Shown here piece after piece: positions 54,241-62,831 of a DNA stretch of 64,000 nucleotides. Numbering within the stretch: the first letter of the stretch is position 1; every line of letters begins with the position of its first letter. The translations under genes and the position numbers were made by a program. Origin of the DNA: Levilactobacillus namurensis (GTDB lineage Bacteria; Bacillota; Bacilli; Lactobacillales; Lactobacillaceae); the NCBI RefSeq assembly GCF_032197885.1, contig NZ_CP134159.1, positions 2,046,001-2,110,000 on the forward strand, read 5' to 3'. The notes beneath the pieces are model-generated. The model did no database searches, was not told where the DNA came from, and was given only the letters and a program-made list of their open reading frames with translations.

Positions 54241-56871
54241 TTATTGTCGGTTCTGCCAGTTAACCTCGTCGACCAACAACCGACTGAGCCACTTGGGTTC
54301 TAGCTTGCCCTTGACCGCCGCCCCCGGCCGGTTGATGACCTGCATCAGTTGTAACATGGTGAAGATCAACGACTCACGCCGGCGGTAAGCCAGGTACTTC
54401 GGTTGCCATTCCGTGACGTACTTTTCCTTATACGCTCGGAGCCCCTGGAAACTATAGAAGGTTGACCCGTACTGGTAGATCAAGTGGGCCAGCCGTTCTT
54501 CGATAAAGCTGAATTCCGAGACCCCCACGTTCGCTAAGGGTGCCATCCCCAGGTTAAAGCTGGTATACCCCTGTTGCTGGCAAGTCTGGAACAAGTAGAC
54601 GAACAGGCCGTCCATCATCCCCGAAGGTGCCGCCTGACTACTTCGCATCAGGTCGATCGATGTCATCTGGTGGTTTCCCGTCGGCATCAGGTTCGCGAAG
54701 GCCACCATCTGCCCCTTCGCATCCGTCATCACCGCAATGGGCGCCTCGTCCAGATACTCCCGGTCAAAGAAGCCCATCGAGAAACTCTTTTCGGTCTCAT
54801 CTCCCAACCAGGAATCCGAGATTGCTTGTAAGTCGCGATACTGCTGGTCACTCAACGGCGGTTGGAGGATCTCGAAATGGTAGTTCTCCCGGTTAAACTT
54901 ATTGACCAGGGCCCGTTCACCACGCCGTGCCTTACCAGCCAGCGTGAACTGCGTGAGGTCCACGTGTCCTTCCTCACCGACCTTGATGAAGTCGAAGCCC
55001 ATCTCATGTAACCGGAAGGTCAACTCTTCGCTAATCTCATAGAAGACCAGGCGTAATCCCGCCTGATCTGCGGTCCGCATAAACTCCTGCAACGCTGGCA
55101 ACAAGTCCGCCTGCTGGCCGATGGGTTCCCCCATGACCAGGAGCTTATCAGCCTTTTGGCGGAACAGGAAGAGTAGACGGTCTTCGCCATCGACCTGGTA
55201 GAAGTAGGTCTGCTTATCCCGCAAGAAGGCTAGATGACTGACTTCGTTACCCCCAAAGCGTTGGATTAACCGCCGTACTCGTTCGGCGTCAAACGGCTGT
55301 TGGAGCCACGGCGCCTGGGTCGCTGAGAGGAAGCGGTTGATGGTCAACAGGATCACCAAGGCAATCAAGAGGCCTCCTAGGCCGTTTAACCAGACCTGCG
55401 TCGACGCTGGTAACCAAGCCTGTAACAGGTGGAAGAAGCGGTGCTTGCCCCCCTGAAACGCGTACAGCCCCAAAACGGTGTACAGCAGAAAGGTCCCGAC
55501 GTAGATACTGCCATCGACCAGCAAGCCGCCCCAAGAGTAGTGAAAACTCTGCCGGGACAGTTCGGGCTTGGCCAGAACCAAGCAGACCAGGACTAGGCCC
55601 AGAAGAACGGCTAGGCCAACCGGGAAATTCTCGCGCCATAGGGTATAGCCGATGGCGAGGACCAGCACCACGAAAGTCGGCCAGAACGCCCGGGAGACTC
55701 GCGCTCCGATGCCCCGCGCCAACCCAATCAGTAAGAATGCCATGACTAGGTTAGAGACCTGACTCAAGAAGTAGAACATGTACGGCACTAAACGCATGTA
55801 TAACTGATTCGATAACACCACGTCCGGGATCGTCGCATAGAGCAACATCATGACGCCCGAGAAGTACATGAACGTGGTCACGAAGAGCAACGCACCCCGG
55901 CGCAAAATCGCTACGGGCAGGCCGGCTAGGTACCGGTTCAACCGGTGACCTGCGTCGTGAACGAACAAGCCGACCCCCACGCCGAACGGGAGAATGTAAT
56001 AGAACAGCCGGTACAACAAGAGCCACCCGGCGGCGTCCGAACGGCTAACACCCAGTAGGCCCAAGCCAAAGATCATGAACACGTCAAAGGACCCCAAGCC
56101 TCCGGGAATCATCGAGATGACCCCGGCAACCGATGCCACCACGAACATGGGAAAGACCGCCGCAAAGTCTAACGGCAACTCCAGTGTCCACCCAATCAGG
56201 AGGAAGAAGAGCGCACAGCTCCCCCACTCCAGCGTTGACCCCAGAATCAGTCGTAATTCCCGCGACCAGGTCAGGTCACTGAAGAAGGCACTATCGTTGA
56301 CCCGGGTGAAGATAAAGAGCCCCGGAAAGTACAGGCCGCCCCCTAAGAGCCAGAACCAGTAGCCTTGATAGACCGTTCCTACTTGGAAGCCAAACATCAT
56401 AATCAACGCGACCCAGCAGGCAATCGATAACCCGGCCAATAGGAACAACGCAATTTTTGAAATCGCATAAACCACTTGTTTTTTAGTCGCCGACTGGGCA
56501 TAAAAGTTTGCCCGAAGACTCGCGCCCAGCAAGCCCCCCATGCCGGCTAAATTCGTGAACGTGTTGGTGACCCAACCGCTCCGAAAGATGTACCCCTTGG
56601 AAAAGTGTCCCGGTAAAAATTCCACAATCGTAAAGTCGTAGACCATCATAGGCAGGACCGCAATAAAGCCGACCACCGCCAAGAGCACGATCATCATTGG
56701 GTTGAGCGCACTCAACGCCGACCGAACCTGTTCCCCACTAATCTCATGGCCAATCCGGCCAAGTTCCCGAATCACCAACAAGAGCACCGACAATAAGAAG
56801 ACACCCTTGATCAAGGTAAGGCGTTTTTGCACCCACGCCATTAGTCGTTGCCACACGTTTGCCACCCCCAC
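54241..56871 (-). CDS. mprF: Phosphatidylglycerol lysyltransferase/flippase MprF
   Basis: 876 residues from GTG 56871, eight bases after AAAGGGGG; the frame stays open further upstream but that would add 41 atypical residues. About 14 helices form the flippase (residues 1-540), followed by the soluble DUF2156/GNAT-like transferase (about 560-870), with FNLGMAPLANVG and YGSTFYSFQGLRAYKEKY typical of the aminoacyl-PG synthase. It adds an amino acid from tRNA to phosphatidylglycerol and flips the product, reducing sensitivity to cationic peptides. Lysine versus other amino acids cannot be told. Confidence 0.93.
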   Translation of the reverse strand: MGVANVWQRLMAWVQKRLTLIKGVFLLSVLLLVIRELGRIGHEISGEQVRSALSALNPMMIVLLAVVGFIAVLPMMVYDFTIVEFLPGHFSKGYIFRSGWVTNTFTNLAGMGGLLGASLRANFYAQSATKKQVVYAISKIALFLLAGLSIACWVALIMMFGFQVGTVYQGYWFWLLGGGLYFPGLFIFTRVNDSAFFSDLTWSRELRLILGSTLEWGSCALFFLLIGWTLELPLDFAAVFPMFVVASVAGVISMIPGGLGSFDVFMIFGLGLLGVSRSDAAGWLLLYRLFYYILPFGVGVGLFVHDAGHRLNRYLAGLPVAILRRGALLFVTTFMYFSGVMMLLYATIPDVVLSNQLYMRLVPYMFYFLSQVSNLVMAFLLIGLARGIGARVSRAFWPTFVVLVLAIGYTLWRENFPVGLAVLLGLVLVCLVLAKPELSRQSFHYSWGGLLVDGSIYVGTFLLYTVLGLYAFQGGKHRFFHLLQAWLPASTQVWLNGLGGLLIALVILLTINRFLSATQAPWLQQPFDAERVRRLIQRFGGNEVSHLAFLRDKQTYFYQVDGEDRLLFLFRQKADKLLVMGEPIGQQADLLPALQEFMRTADQAGLRLVFYEISEELTFRLHEMGFDFIKVGEEGHVDLTQFTLAGKARRGERALVNKFNRENYHFEILQPPLSDQQYRDLQAISDSWLGDETEKSFSMGFFDREYLDEAPIAVMTDAKGQMVAFANLMPTGNHQMTSIDLMRSSQAAPSGMMDGLFVYLFQTCQQQGYTSFNLGMAPLANVGVSEFSFIEERLAHLIYQYGSTFYSFQGLRAYKEKYVTEWQPKYLAYRRRESLIFTMLQLMQVINRPGAAVKGKLEPKWLSRLLVDEVNWQNRQ

Positions 56872-56979
56872 AGCAATTTCCCCCTTTATTATGTCCAGTC
56901 GCGGGGGAAAAGACAACGGTCCTTCTCGATTGATCGACCGTTGGTTCCGCCACTTTCTAGACGTTGGTTTAAGTATACC

Positions 56980-57014
56980 AAAAACTCCCCGCAACCTTAG
57001 CCGGGAACGCGGGG
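56980..57014 (-). terminator. Terminator-like hairpin upstream of mprF
   Basis: CCCCGC pairs with GCGGGG across a long loop, followed by AGTTTTTGG on the minus strand. A second stop after the rplL terminator or a leader element of mprF. Confidence 0.6.
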
Positions 57015-57102
57015 ATTAAGGGTTATTTTAAGGAACTATGCCGCGCGACGCGTTTTTGAAGGTCCAGCCACCCCACTCTTGCGTTCTCAACGGAAAACTG
57101 GT

Positions 57103-57139
57103 CAAAAAAAACAGCCCGACCACGAGGGCCGAGCTGTTT
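57103..57139 (-). terminator. Terminator after rplL
   Basis: AACAGC-TCGGCC pairs with GGTCGG-GCTGTT on the minus strand, followed by eight T bases. Confidence 0.92.
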
Positions 57140-57160
57140 ATGATTATAGGTTGAAGATGA

Positions 57161-57526
57161 TTACTTAAGCGTAACCACACCACCAACGGCTTCAAGCTTT
57201 TCCTTGATGTCGTTAGCTTCGTCTTCAGAAACGCCTTCCTTGATGACAGATGGTACGTTGTCAACAAGACCCTTAGCGTCCTTCAAACCAAGGCCAGTGA
57301 TTTCACGAACAGCCTTGATAGCCTTAACCTTAGCGTCACCGGATTCAGTCAATTCAACATCGAATGAGTCCTTGGCAGCAGCGTCGCCACCAGCAGCGCC
57401 GGCAGCTGCAACTGGAGCAGCAGCAGAAACGCCAAATTCGTCTTCGATAGCCTTAACAAGGTCGTTAAGGTCAGTAATGGATGCTTCTTTAAGAGAAGCA
57501 ATGATAGCATCTTTATCAAAAGCCAT
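57161..57526 (-). CDS. rplL: Ribosomal protein bL12 (L7/L12)
   Basis: 121 residues from ATG 57526 (GGAGG before it; the five-codon longer frame covers that site). N-terminal dimerisation part [16 protein letters not shown], an Ala/Gly hinge (about 35-52) and the C-terminal factor-binding domain [24 protein letters not shown] sequence. It forms the stalk with L10. Strong codon bias. Confidence 0.98.
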   Translation of the reverse strand: MAFDKDAIIASLKEASITDLNDLVKAIEDEFGVSAAAPVAAAGAAGGDAAAKDSFDVELTESGDAKVKAIKAVREITGLGLKDAKGLVDNVPSVIKEGVSEDEANDIKEKLEAVGGVVTLK

Positions 57527-57583
57527 GTTAGTTTCCTCCAAAATTGGGTTTATAGTTTTTATATCATGGATAAGACAGGTCGC

Positions 57584-58090
57584 TTATGCAGCTTCCCCAT
57601 CATCGCCCTTTTCAGCAACGGCCTTAATTGCGTAAGCCACGTTACGGATAGGAGCTTGAAGTTCGCTAGCCAGCATGGAGAGCAGGTCTTCACGACTAGG
57701 CAAGGTAGCGTAAACGTTGATCTCATCGACTGGCATAATCTTGCCTTCGATGTAACCACCCTTGATTTCCAAGGCATCGACACTATCAGCAAACTTCTTC
57801 AAAATCTTAGCTGGGGCAATTGGATCTTCGTTAGAAAAGGCAACGGCCGTAGGTCCAGCAAAGACATCGTTTAAGTCGGCGTAACCAGCCTTTTCAGCAG
57901 CCCGAGTCAGCACCTTGTTCTTGATGACGCTCATTTGAACGCCAGCATCCCGTAATTGCTTACGTAAGTCGGTAACTTGAGCAACCGTCAGACCACGGTA
58001 GTCGACTACGATTGCGCTGGTGGCGTTGTTGAATTGTTCAACGACGGCATCAACTTTTTTCGCTTTGATTGCAATAGCTTCTTCACTCAC
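57584..58090 (-). CDS. rplJ: Ribosomal protein uL10
   Basis: 168 residues from GTG 58090 with GGGAGG eight bases before; a GTG three codons upstream lies too close to that site. The family N-terminus ([19 protein letters not shown]) and [20 protein letters not shown] are plain. The C-terminal helix carries the L7/L12 dimers. The operon is controlled by the L10 leader upstream. Confidence 0.97.
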   Translation of the reverse strand: MSEEAIAIKAKKVDAVVEQFNNATSAIVVDYRGLTVAQVTDLRKQLRDAGVQMSVIKNKVLTRAAEKAGYADLNDVFAGPTAVAFSNEDPIAPAKILKKFADSVDALEIKGGYIEGKIMPVDEINVYATLPSREDLLSMLASELQAPIRNVAYAIKAVAEKGDDGEAA

Positions 58091-58102
58091 ATTGTTCACC
58101 TC

Positions 58103-58240
58103 CCTGATTAGATTGGTGGGATAAAAAAATCCCTATGCCACCAAGACATAGAGAGTCAAAAGTTCATGATAAACTTCTTCCTCGGCAGGAAATTAAGACC
58201 AATAGGCCACCTGAGTCTTAGGTAGATTACTAATATAACT
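58103..58240 (-). ncRNA. Ribosomal protein L10 leader (rplJL autoregulation)
   Basis: The minus-strand leader between the rplJ promoter and start contains the L10-leader core CCTGCCGAGGAAGAAG and pairing arms (CCTAAGACTCAGGTGGCC ... GGTCTTA). It ends in a terminator-type hairpin (CTCTATG-N-CATAGGG then TTTTTTT at 58122-58155). L10 bound to the leader reduces rplJL expression. The family match is by memory of the consensus. Confidence 0.8.
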
Positions 58241-58245
58241 TTATT

Positions 58246-58274
58246 AGGATACCGTACTCACCGACAAAAGTCAA
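58246..58274 (-). promoter_or_regulatory. rplJL promoter
   Basis: TTGACT (58269-58274), a 17-base spacer and TATCCT (58246-58251) on the minus strand, upstream of the L10 leader. Confidence 0.85.
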
Positions 58275-58312
58275 TGGACGGCTAGGGATTTTTTTATTTA
58301 GTGGTTGGCTAA

Positions 58313-59017
58313 TTACTTAGCAGCAACCAACGTTGACAAGTCAACATCGACGCTAGGGCCGAACGTTGAGGCGATGGAAACGTGTTGAACGTAAGTCCCA
58401 CGTACAGACGCTGGACGTGCACGGACAATCGTTTCAGCAATAGCCTTCAAGTTGCCGGCTAACTTATCAGCATCGAAGGAAACCTTGCCGACAGGAACAG
58501 CCACGTTACCATCCCGGTCAGTCCGGTAAGTAACTTGCCCGTTCTTAGCGTCGGAAACGGCCTTGGTGACGTTCATGGTAACCGTCCCCGTCTTAGGGTT
58601 AGGCATTAAGCCCTTAGGACCTAAGACCCGACCTAAGCGTCCAACTTGGGCCATCATGTCTGGCGTTGCAATGGCAACGTCAAAGTCCATCCAGCCGTCT
58701 TGGATCCGTTCAACTAAGTCTTGTTCACCGACAACGTCAGCACCGGCAGCTTCTGCGGCCTTAGCTTGGTCACCCTTAGCGAACACGATAACCGTGGTTT
58801 CTTTACCAGTCCCATTAGGGAGCACTAAAGCGCCACGTAATTGTTGATCGGCTTGCTTCGTGTCAACGTTAAGCTTGAATGCAATTTCAACCGTTGCATC
58901 GAACTTAGCGAAATCAATCTTCTTTACTAAATCAACGGCGTCGTTTAAAGCGTAAACCTTACCGGCTTCCACTTGTTTAACAGCGTCTTGATACTTTTTA
59001 CCTCGTTTGTGAGCCAT
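58313..59017 (-). CDS. rplA: Ribosomal protein uL1
   Basis: 234 residues from ATG 59017 (AAGGAGGAAT before it); the open frame upstream is not used. Family signature [14 protein letters not shown] and the L1 core [24 protein letters not shown] are present. L1 forms the mobile stalk near the E site and can repress its own operon. Second gene of rplKA. Confidence 0.98.
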   Translation of the reverse strand: MAHKRGKKYQDAVKQVEAGKVYALNDAVDLVKKIDFAKFDATVEIAFKLNVDTKQADQQLRGALVLPNGTGKETTVIVFAKGDQAKAAEAAGADVVGEQDLVERIQDGWMDFDVAIATPDMMAQVGRLGRVLGPKGLMPNPKTGTVTMNVTKAVSDAKNGQVTYRTDRDGNVAVPVGKVSFDADKLAGNLKAIAETIVRARPASVRGTYVQHVSIASTFGPSVDVDLSTLVAAK

Positions 59018-59115
59018 GTTTGTGTATTCCTCCTTGCAAATGTGGTTGTAACGGATAAACCTCCCACTTGACACATTTCATTTTCGTGAAGTGTCCGACT
59101 ATCCGAAAACTGAGC

Positions 59116-59541
59116 TTAACCTTCGACCGTGAAGCCCATGCTCCGGGCAGTACCTTCAATCATGCGCATAGCTGCTTCAACGTCAGCTGCGTTTAGATCT
59201 TGCATTTTAGTTTCAGCGATTTGCTTAACTTGATCCTTGGTTACAGTTGCAACCTTGTTCGTGTTAGGTTCGCCAGAACCATGTTCAACACCAGCGGCCT
59301 TCTTCAACAGCGTTGCTGCTGGTGGGGTCTTGGTGATGAAATCAAAGGAACGATCTTCATAGACGCTGATCACAACAGGAATGATCATACCAGCTTGGTC
59401 AGCGGTACGAGCGTTGAATTCCTTGGTGAAGCCCATGATGTTGATCCCTGCTTGACCCAGTGCTGGTCCAACTGGGGGAGCTGGGGTTGCTTTGCCTGCA
59501 GGAATCTGCAATTTAACTACGTTAGCTACTTTTTTAGCCAC
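59116..59541 (-). CDS. rplK: Ribosomal protein uL11
   Basis: 141 residues, exactly the usual length, from GTG 59541 with AAGGAGG seven to eight bases upstream. [20 protein letters not shown] and [15 protein letters not shown] are the family N-terminus; the C-terminal RNA-binding domain ends [12 protein letters not shown]. It binds the GTPase-associated centre with L10. Confidence 0.98.
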   Translation of the reverse strand: MAKKVANVVKLQIPAGKATPAPPVGPALGQAGINIMGFTKEFNARTADQAGMIIPVVISVYEDRSFDFITKTPPAATLLKKAAGVEHGSGEPNTNKVATVTKDQVKQIAETKMQDLNAADVEAAMRMIEGTARSMGFTVEG

Positions 59542-59641
59542 GAGACAATACCTCCTTAAGTCCGTGTGTGGTAAGTGAAGCATGCAATTTGCTTCTCCCA
59601 CGTTTAACAGAATGTGTATCTTATGATACGCATACTTGAAG

Positions 59642-59670
59642 AGTTTACCACACTTCATACCTTCCGACAA
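59642..59670 (-). promoter_or_regulatory. rplKA promoter
   Basis: TTGTCG (59665-59670), a 17-base spacer and TAAACT (59642-59647) on the minus strand. The leader after it holds small hairpins (GTATC/GATAC and GAAGCA/TGCTTC). Confidence 0.8.
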
Positions 59671-59687
59671 GTTCTAATTTATCAAGG

Positions 59688-60122
59688 CTAGGCCTGATCG
59701 TACTTACACCATAACCAGTAGTACTGCCCGTTGCCCGCGGCCAACCCCAACCATATCAAGAACTCAATCGTTCGGCCGAACGCATACACTGAAAGTTGTC
59801 GCGCCATCAGTACCGAAACCAATAGCAACAGAACCTCGACAAAGACAATACCACTGGTCAGCATGGCCGAATGGACCTTCAACGCGATCTCCTTTTCCCG
59901 CTCATCGGATACCCAGTACATTCCCCGAAACGTCTTGATGTTCAGCCGCTGGCGCGCATACCACAAGAACCACCCGATTCCCCCGAACAACCCTATCGCT
60001 AGTGCGGCCAGCAACGGCGTCTCAATGCCCGATTGGGGAACCCAAAACGCCCCCATCAACACCAACAATTCAACGTTGTTGGTCCAAAACGTGAACCGTA
60101 AAATACGTTTTGCCCGACTCAT
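59688..60122 (-). CDS. Four-helix membrane protein paired with an XRE regulator
   Basis: 144 residues with four hydrophobic segments (about 17-30, 36-56, 88-107 and 115-137) and a basic loop YARQRLNIKTFRGMYWVSDERE. It overlaps the upstream XRE gene by 4 bases, so they are co-expressed. Small regulator plus polytopic membrane protein pairs of this kind are frequent in Firmicutes, with unknown function. I do not recognise the family with certainty. Confidence 0.7.
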   Translation of the reverse strand: MSRAKRILRFTFWTNNVELLVLMGAFWVPQSGIETPLLAALAIGLFGGIGWFLWYARQRLNIKTFRGMYWVSDEREKEIALKVHSAMLTSGIVFVEVLLLLVSVLMARQLSVYAFGRTIEFLIWLGLAAGNGQYYWLWCKYDQA

Positions 60123-60322
60123 TTCGTATCCTCCCCCTGTGTGAACAATTCATCAACCGTGGTCCCCAAGACTGCCGCCAACTTAAAAGCCAACGACAAC
60201 GACGGATCATACTTATCGTTTTCGATTGCATTAATCGTTTGCCGTGTAACTGCTGTCAACTGCGCCAGTGCCGCTTGCGATAGCTGACGCTGCTTACGTC
60301 GAACTGCAATCTGATTCCGCAA
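60119..60322 (-). CDS. XRE-family transcriptional regulator
   Basis: 67 residues if started at TTG 60322, which has AGGAAG eight bases before; a GTG three codons upstream abuts that site. It is a lone HTH_3 domain: VRRKQRQLSQAALAQLTAV, TRQTINAIENDKYDPSLSLAFKLA and LGTTVDELF. The short one-domain form with a membrane-protein partner resembles the Cro/YozG type. It may repress its own promoter. Confidence 0.85.
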   Translation of the reverse strand: MRNQIAVRRKQRQLSQAALAQLTAVTRQTINAIENDKYDPSLSLAFKLAAVLGTTVDELFTQGEDTK

Positions 60323-60429
60323 GTCCCTCACTTCCTAGTGTCAAATATCTTTTACAAAATAAGTAAAACATGTTTGACATTGGTCTGCAAGGCCGTCCAC
60401 AAAATTTCGGCTAAAATCGCCCCGAAACG

Positions 60430-60478
60430 CAAAAAACGGAAAGTTCCTTTTCAAAAAATGAAAGGAACTTTCCGTTTA
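60430..60478 (-). terminator. Terminator after nusG
   Basis: AACGGAAAGTTCCTTT pairs with AAAGGAACTTTCCGTT (bulged at the loop) on the minus strand, followed by TTTTTGCG. A 16-base stem. Confidence 0.92.
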
Positions 60479-60488
60479 ACCGTTAACT

Positions 60489-61037
60489 TTAAACCACTGG
60501 GTCGACTTGGTCGAAGTTCAATTCGGTACTGGTTTCCCGACCGAACATATCGATGTTGACCTTGAGCTTCATCTTTTCGTTGTCCACTTCGGTAATCTTA
60601 CCGACTAAGCCACTGAAGGCACCGTCGACAATCGTCACGGAGTCGCCTGGCGCTACGTCCAGGTCAGCGTGCCGTGCGGACATCCCGATGGTCCGCAGAA
60701 TGGATTCAACTTCCTCTGGCAATAATGGCGTTGGCTTACTCCCTTGCCCGTGAGAGCCCAAGAAGCCCGTCACACCTGGCGTGTTCCGCACGATAAACCA
60801 AGCTTGGTCACTCATCACCATTTCGACCAAGACGTAGCCGGGGAAGGTCTTTTCCATCGTGACCTTTTCCTTACCGTTCTTGACTTCGTGTTCCTCTTCT
60901 TCAGGAACCACGATCCGGAAGATGTTGTCTTGCATACCCATGGATTCTTGCCGCGATTCCAAGTTCGCCTTAACCTTGTTTTCGTACCCCGCATAGGTGT
61001 GCAGAACGTACCATTGCTTTTCTGCTGATTCAACCAT
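60489..61037 (-). CDS. nusG: Transcription elongation/antitermination factor NusG
   Basis: 182 residues from ATG 61037 (AAGGAG upstream; a GTG four codons earlier touches it). NGN domain KQWYVLHTYAGYENKVKANL and FPGYVLVEMV, then the KOW domain PGDSVTIVDGAFSGLVGKITEVD. NusG binds RNA polymerase and in Firmicutes promotes pausing. A terminator-like hairpin lies in the leader. Confidence 0.97.
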   Translation of the reverse strand: MVESAEKQWYVLHTYAGYENKVKANLESRQESMGMQDNIFRIVVPEEEEHEVKNGKEKVTMEKTFPGYVLVEMVMSDQAWFIVRNTPGVTGFLGSHGQGSKPTPLLPEEVESILRTIGMSARHADLDVAPGDSVTIVDGAFSGLVGKITEVDNEKMKLKVNIDMFGRETSTELNFDQVDPVV

Positions 61038-61087
61038 CGTTGGTGCCACTCCTTTTTGATTTGTCTAATTTCTGTGCAAAATAAAAA

Positions 61088-61107
61088 AACTTCGTGTACA
61101 CGAAGTT
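61088..61107 (-). terminator. Terminator-like palindrome between secE and nusG
   Basis: A perfect 20-base palindrome (AACTTCGTG-TA-CACGAAGTT) followed by TTTTTATTTT on the minus strand, 50 bases before nusG. A promoter-like ATGC-TATATT lies just upstream (61120-61125), so it could end the secE transcript or attenuate nusG. Confidence 0.75.
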
Positions 61108-61159
61108 CCCGTTAGCTACAATATAGCATATTTAGTCGGGTTTGACCACCGACAATTCC

Positions 61160-61336
61160 TTAGGCGACGAACTTTAAGCCAAACTGGACGATCCAGTCCA
61201 CGATGGCGAAGAAAATTGCGAAGAGCACAGAAATGCCCACAACCGTTCCCGTATCGTGCCGGGTCTGCTTCGCGCCTGGCCAAGAAACTTGTTTCATTTC
61301 TTGAATGACCGCTTTAAAAAATCGGAATAACCGCAT
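61160..61336 (-). CDS. secE: Preprotein translocase subunit SecE
   Basis: 58 residues from ATG 61336, after GAGGGAGGC. MRLFRFFKAVIQEMKQVSWP is the conserved cytoplasmic helix with the VSWP motif, followed by one membrane helix (VVGISVLFAIFFAIVDWIVQ). It clamps SecY in the translocon powered by SecA. It sits between rpmG and nusG as in most Firmicutes. Confidence 0.95.
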   Translation of the reverse strand: MRLFRFFKAVIQEMKQVSWPGAKQTRHDTGTVVGISVLFAIFFAIVDWIVQFGLKFVA

Positions 61337-61377
61337 GGTGTTGCCTCCCTCAAAATGTGTGTCGATTCGAAGCGCTA

Positions 61378-61527
61378 CTACCGGGTCTCCCGGTGCAGCG
61401 TGTATTTACCGCAATGCTTACAAAACTTTTTGACTTCAAGTCGTGTCGTGCGTGTCGCACTTGCTGCGATGGTGTAATTCCGGGACCCGCAAACTGAGCA
61501 GGCCAGAGCGATTTTACGTTGAGCCAT
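61378..61527 (-). CDS. rpmG: Ribosomal protein bL33
   Basis: 49 residues from ATG 61527 with AAAGGTGG before it. The sequence [18 protein letters not shown] and a second pair CKHCGKY give the four-cysteine zinc form of L33. Located between a SigH-like gene and secE, as in Bacillus sigH-rpmGB-secE-nusG. Confidence 0.95.
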   Translation of the reverse strand: MAQRKIALACSVCGSRNYTIAASATRTTRLEVKKFCKHCGKYTLHRETR

Positions 61528-61600
61528 CCTGCCACCACCTTTAATTAAATCCAGTTAACTCATACTGTAGTAGCTTACCATCATCTGCGCGGTGCGTCAA

Positions 61601-62164
61601 TCATTCACCTAAGAGTCGACGGAGCTTCTGGCGGCCCCGGTGCATCGCTGCCGAGACCCGGGTCATCGATAACCCCTCCTGTTGTCTGATGGCTTGCGGT
61701 GTTAGACCGCCCAATAAGCCCCGGAAGACAACTTGTTCCGTAGGCGACAATCCCGGTAATACGCGACCCACAGCCTCTTGCGCCTCCAACTGGGTCCCCA
61801 ACTGTACCCGGGTGTCGTGGAGAGTCTCCGCAAAGTAAGTGCGGTTGGCTTCTAAGGAGATGGTGGTTGCTCGCCGCTTCTGGGCCTGCGAATAGCGGAT
61901 CAGGTCAAAGACCCGGTGCGTCAGATTTAACCGGTAAAAGGCTCCAAAATTGCACGAGCGGTGTTGCTGAAACTTTTGGGCCGCCCCGTGTAAGACCAAT
62001 AGCCCCTCCTGTTCCCAGTCATCCCCGTCATGCCCCGGAATATAATAAACCCGTTGAAGCTTGGTGAGGACGGGACGGTAACGGTTGAACAAGAGACGAA
62101 GTGCCGGTGAGTTGGGATCCCGTTGAATCGTGGCAATTAACTGGTCATCATTAAACGTGGTCAT
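61601..62164 (-). CDS. SigH/ComX-like sigma-70 family factor
   Basis: 187 residues. Region 2 (about 20-95: LLFNRYRPVLTKLQRVYYIPG, DWEQEGLLVLHGAAQKF, FGAFYRLNLTHRVFDLIRYSQ) and region 4 (about 130-185: LSPTEQVVFRGLLGGLTPQAIRQQEGLSMTRVSAA-type HTH) are present. The position upstream of rpmG-secE-nusG is that of sigH in Bacillus. In lactobacilli this gene is often called comX or sigH and is tied to competence genes; intact comFA/comFC are in this window. The ribosome binding site AGGAGG lies inside a terminator hairpin. Confidence 0.85.
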   Translation of the reverse strand: MTTFNDDQLIATIQRDPNSPALRLLFNRYRPVLTKLQRVYYIPGHDGDDWEQEGLLVLHGAAQKFQQHRSCNFGAFYRLNLTHRVFDLIRYSQAQKRRATTISLEANRTYFAETLHDTRVQLGTQLEAQEAVGRVLPGLSPTEQVVFRGLLGGLTPQAIRQQEGLSMTRVSAAMHRGRQKLRRLLGE

Positions 62165-62213
62165 AAAAAAGCCTCCTAGCTAAACTGAATATTCTCAGTT
62201 TAGCTAGGAGGCT
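62165..62213 (-). terminator. Terminator hairpin that contains the Shine-Dalgarno of the sigH-like gene
   Basis: A perfect 19-base stem (62195-62213 with 62170-62188) and a six-base loop, followed by a T tract that runs straight into the ATG at 62164. The AGGAGG of the sigH-like gene is in the 3' arm. It acts on the rlmB-yacP transcript and would also mask translation of read-through RNA. Confidence 0.88.
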
Positions 62214-62238
62214 CCGGGAAATGAAGCGAACGAACGTT

Positions 62239-62805
62239 TTACCGTCGTTTCTTCTTCGACTTTGATCGCCCAATCGATTCTGGTTGGTCCATCAATTGAT
62301 CCCGTAATTTTTCCAGTTTATAGAGTTGCTGATCGTTCCAGGGGGACTTACGCACCAGACCGCGGTCCGCAAATTCACGGGCCGTCTGGTTGACCTCGTT
62401 CTTGGCCCGTTCAATGTCCCGTAACAGTTCCCCCGCCGGAATCCGCAGCGCGCCTTCCGAGAAGATGGTCCATTGCTCGGCCTGGTCACTGGTCGCGACC
62501 GTAACCTGGGTGAAGCGGGTCTGAAGTTCCTTGGCCAGCTTTTCGATATAGCTGTCGGCCGTCTCATCCCGGTTGGTCCAGATGACCTGTAGATCATACT
62601 GCTTATAACTCTTCGAGATGCCGGGCACGTACATGGCATCGAAGACCACGTAAATCTCCGCATCCCGTAACTTATGATAATTAGCCAGCATGTTGAGCAA
62701 CTGGTCGCGCGCCTCCGGTAACCGATCATTTAGCTTTAGCCGGTTGAGTTCAGGCCAGTTGCCGATCATGTTGTACGCATCGACAATTAGAATATCTTTT
62801 TTAAT
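62239..62805 (-). CDS. YacP-type NYN-domain ribonuclease (start uncertain)
   Basis: 188 residues if translation begins at ATT 62805; the first ATG in frame (62769) would give 176 and lose the leading beta strand and catalytic Asp of the segment KKDILIVDAYNMIG. No ATG, GTG or TTG lies between the upstream stop and that segment. Removing one G from GAGGGAAATT (62808-62810) would join the frame to ATG 62818 and give MGEEIKKDILIVDAYN. NYN motifs: VDAYN, VVFDAMYVPG and ATSDQAEQW. YacP (Rae1-like) nucleases cleave mRNA on the ribosome. Operon with rlmB and mrnC. Confidence 0.8.
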   Translation of the reverse strand: MKKDILIVDAYNMIGNWPELNRLKLNDRLPEARDQLLNMLANYHKLRDAEIYVVFDAMYVPGISKSYKQYDLQVIWTNRDETADSYIEKLAKELQTRFTQVTVATSDQAEQWTIFSEGALRIPAGELLRDIERAKNEVNQTAREFADRGLVRKSPWNDQQLYKLEKLRDQLMDQPESIGRSKSKKKRR

Positions 62806-62831
62806 TTCCCTCGCCCATTTCTGCTAAAAGC

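Noticed and set aside
57028..57267. 79-codon minus-strand frame overlapping rplL
   Set aside because: Covers the rplL terminator and the reverse phase of rplL.
57584..58099. rplJ start at the upstream GTG
   Set aside because: That GTG touches the Shine-Dalgarno; the GTG at 58090 has normal spacing and gives the family N-terminus.
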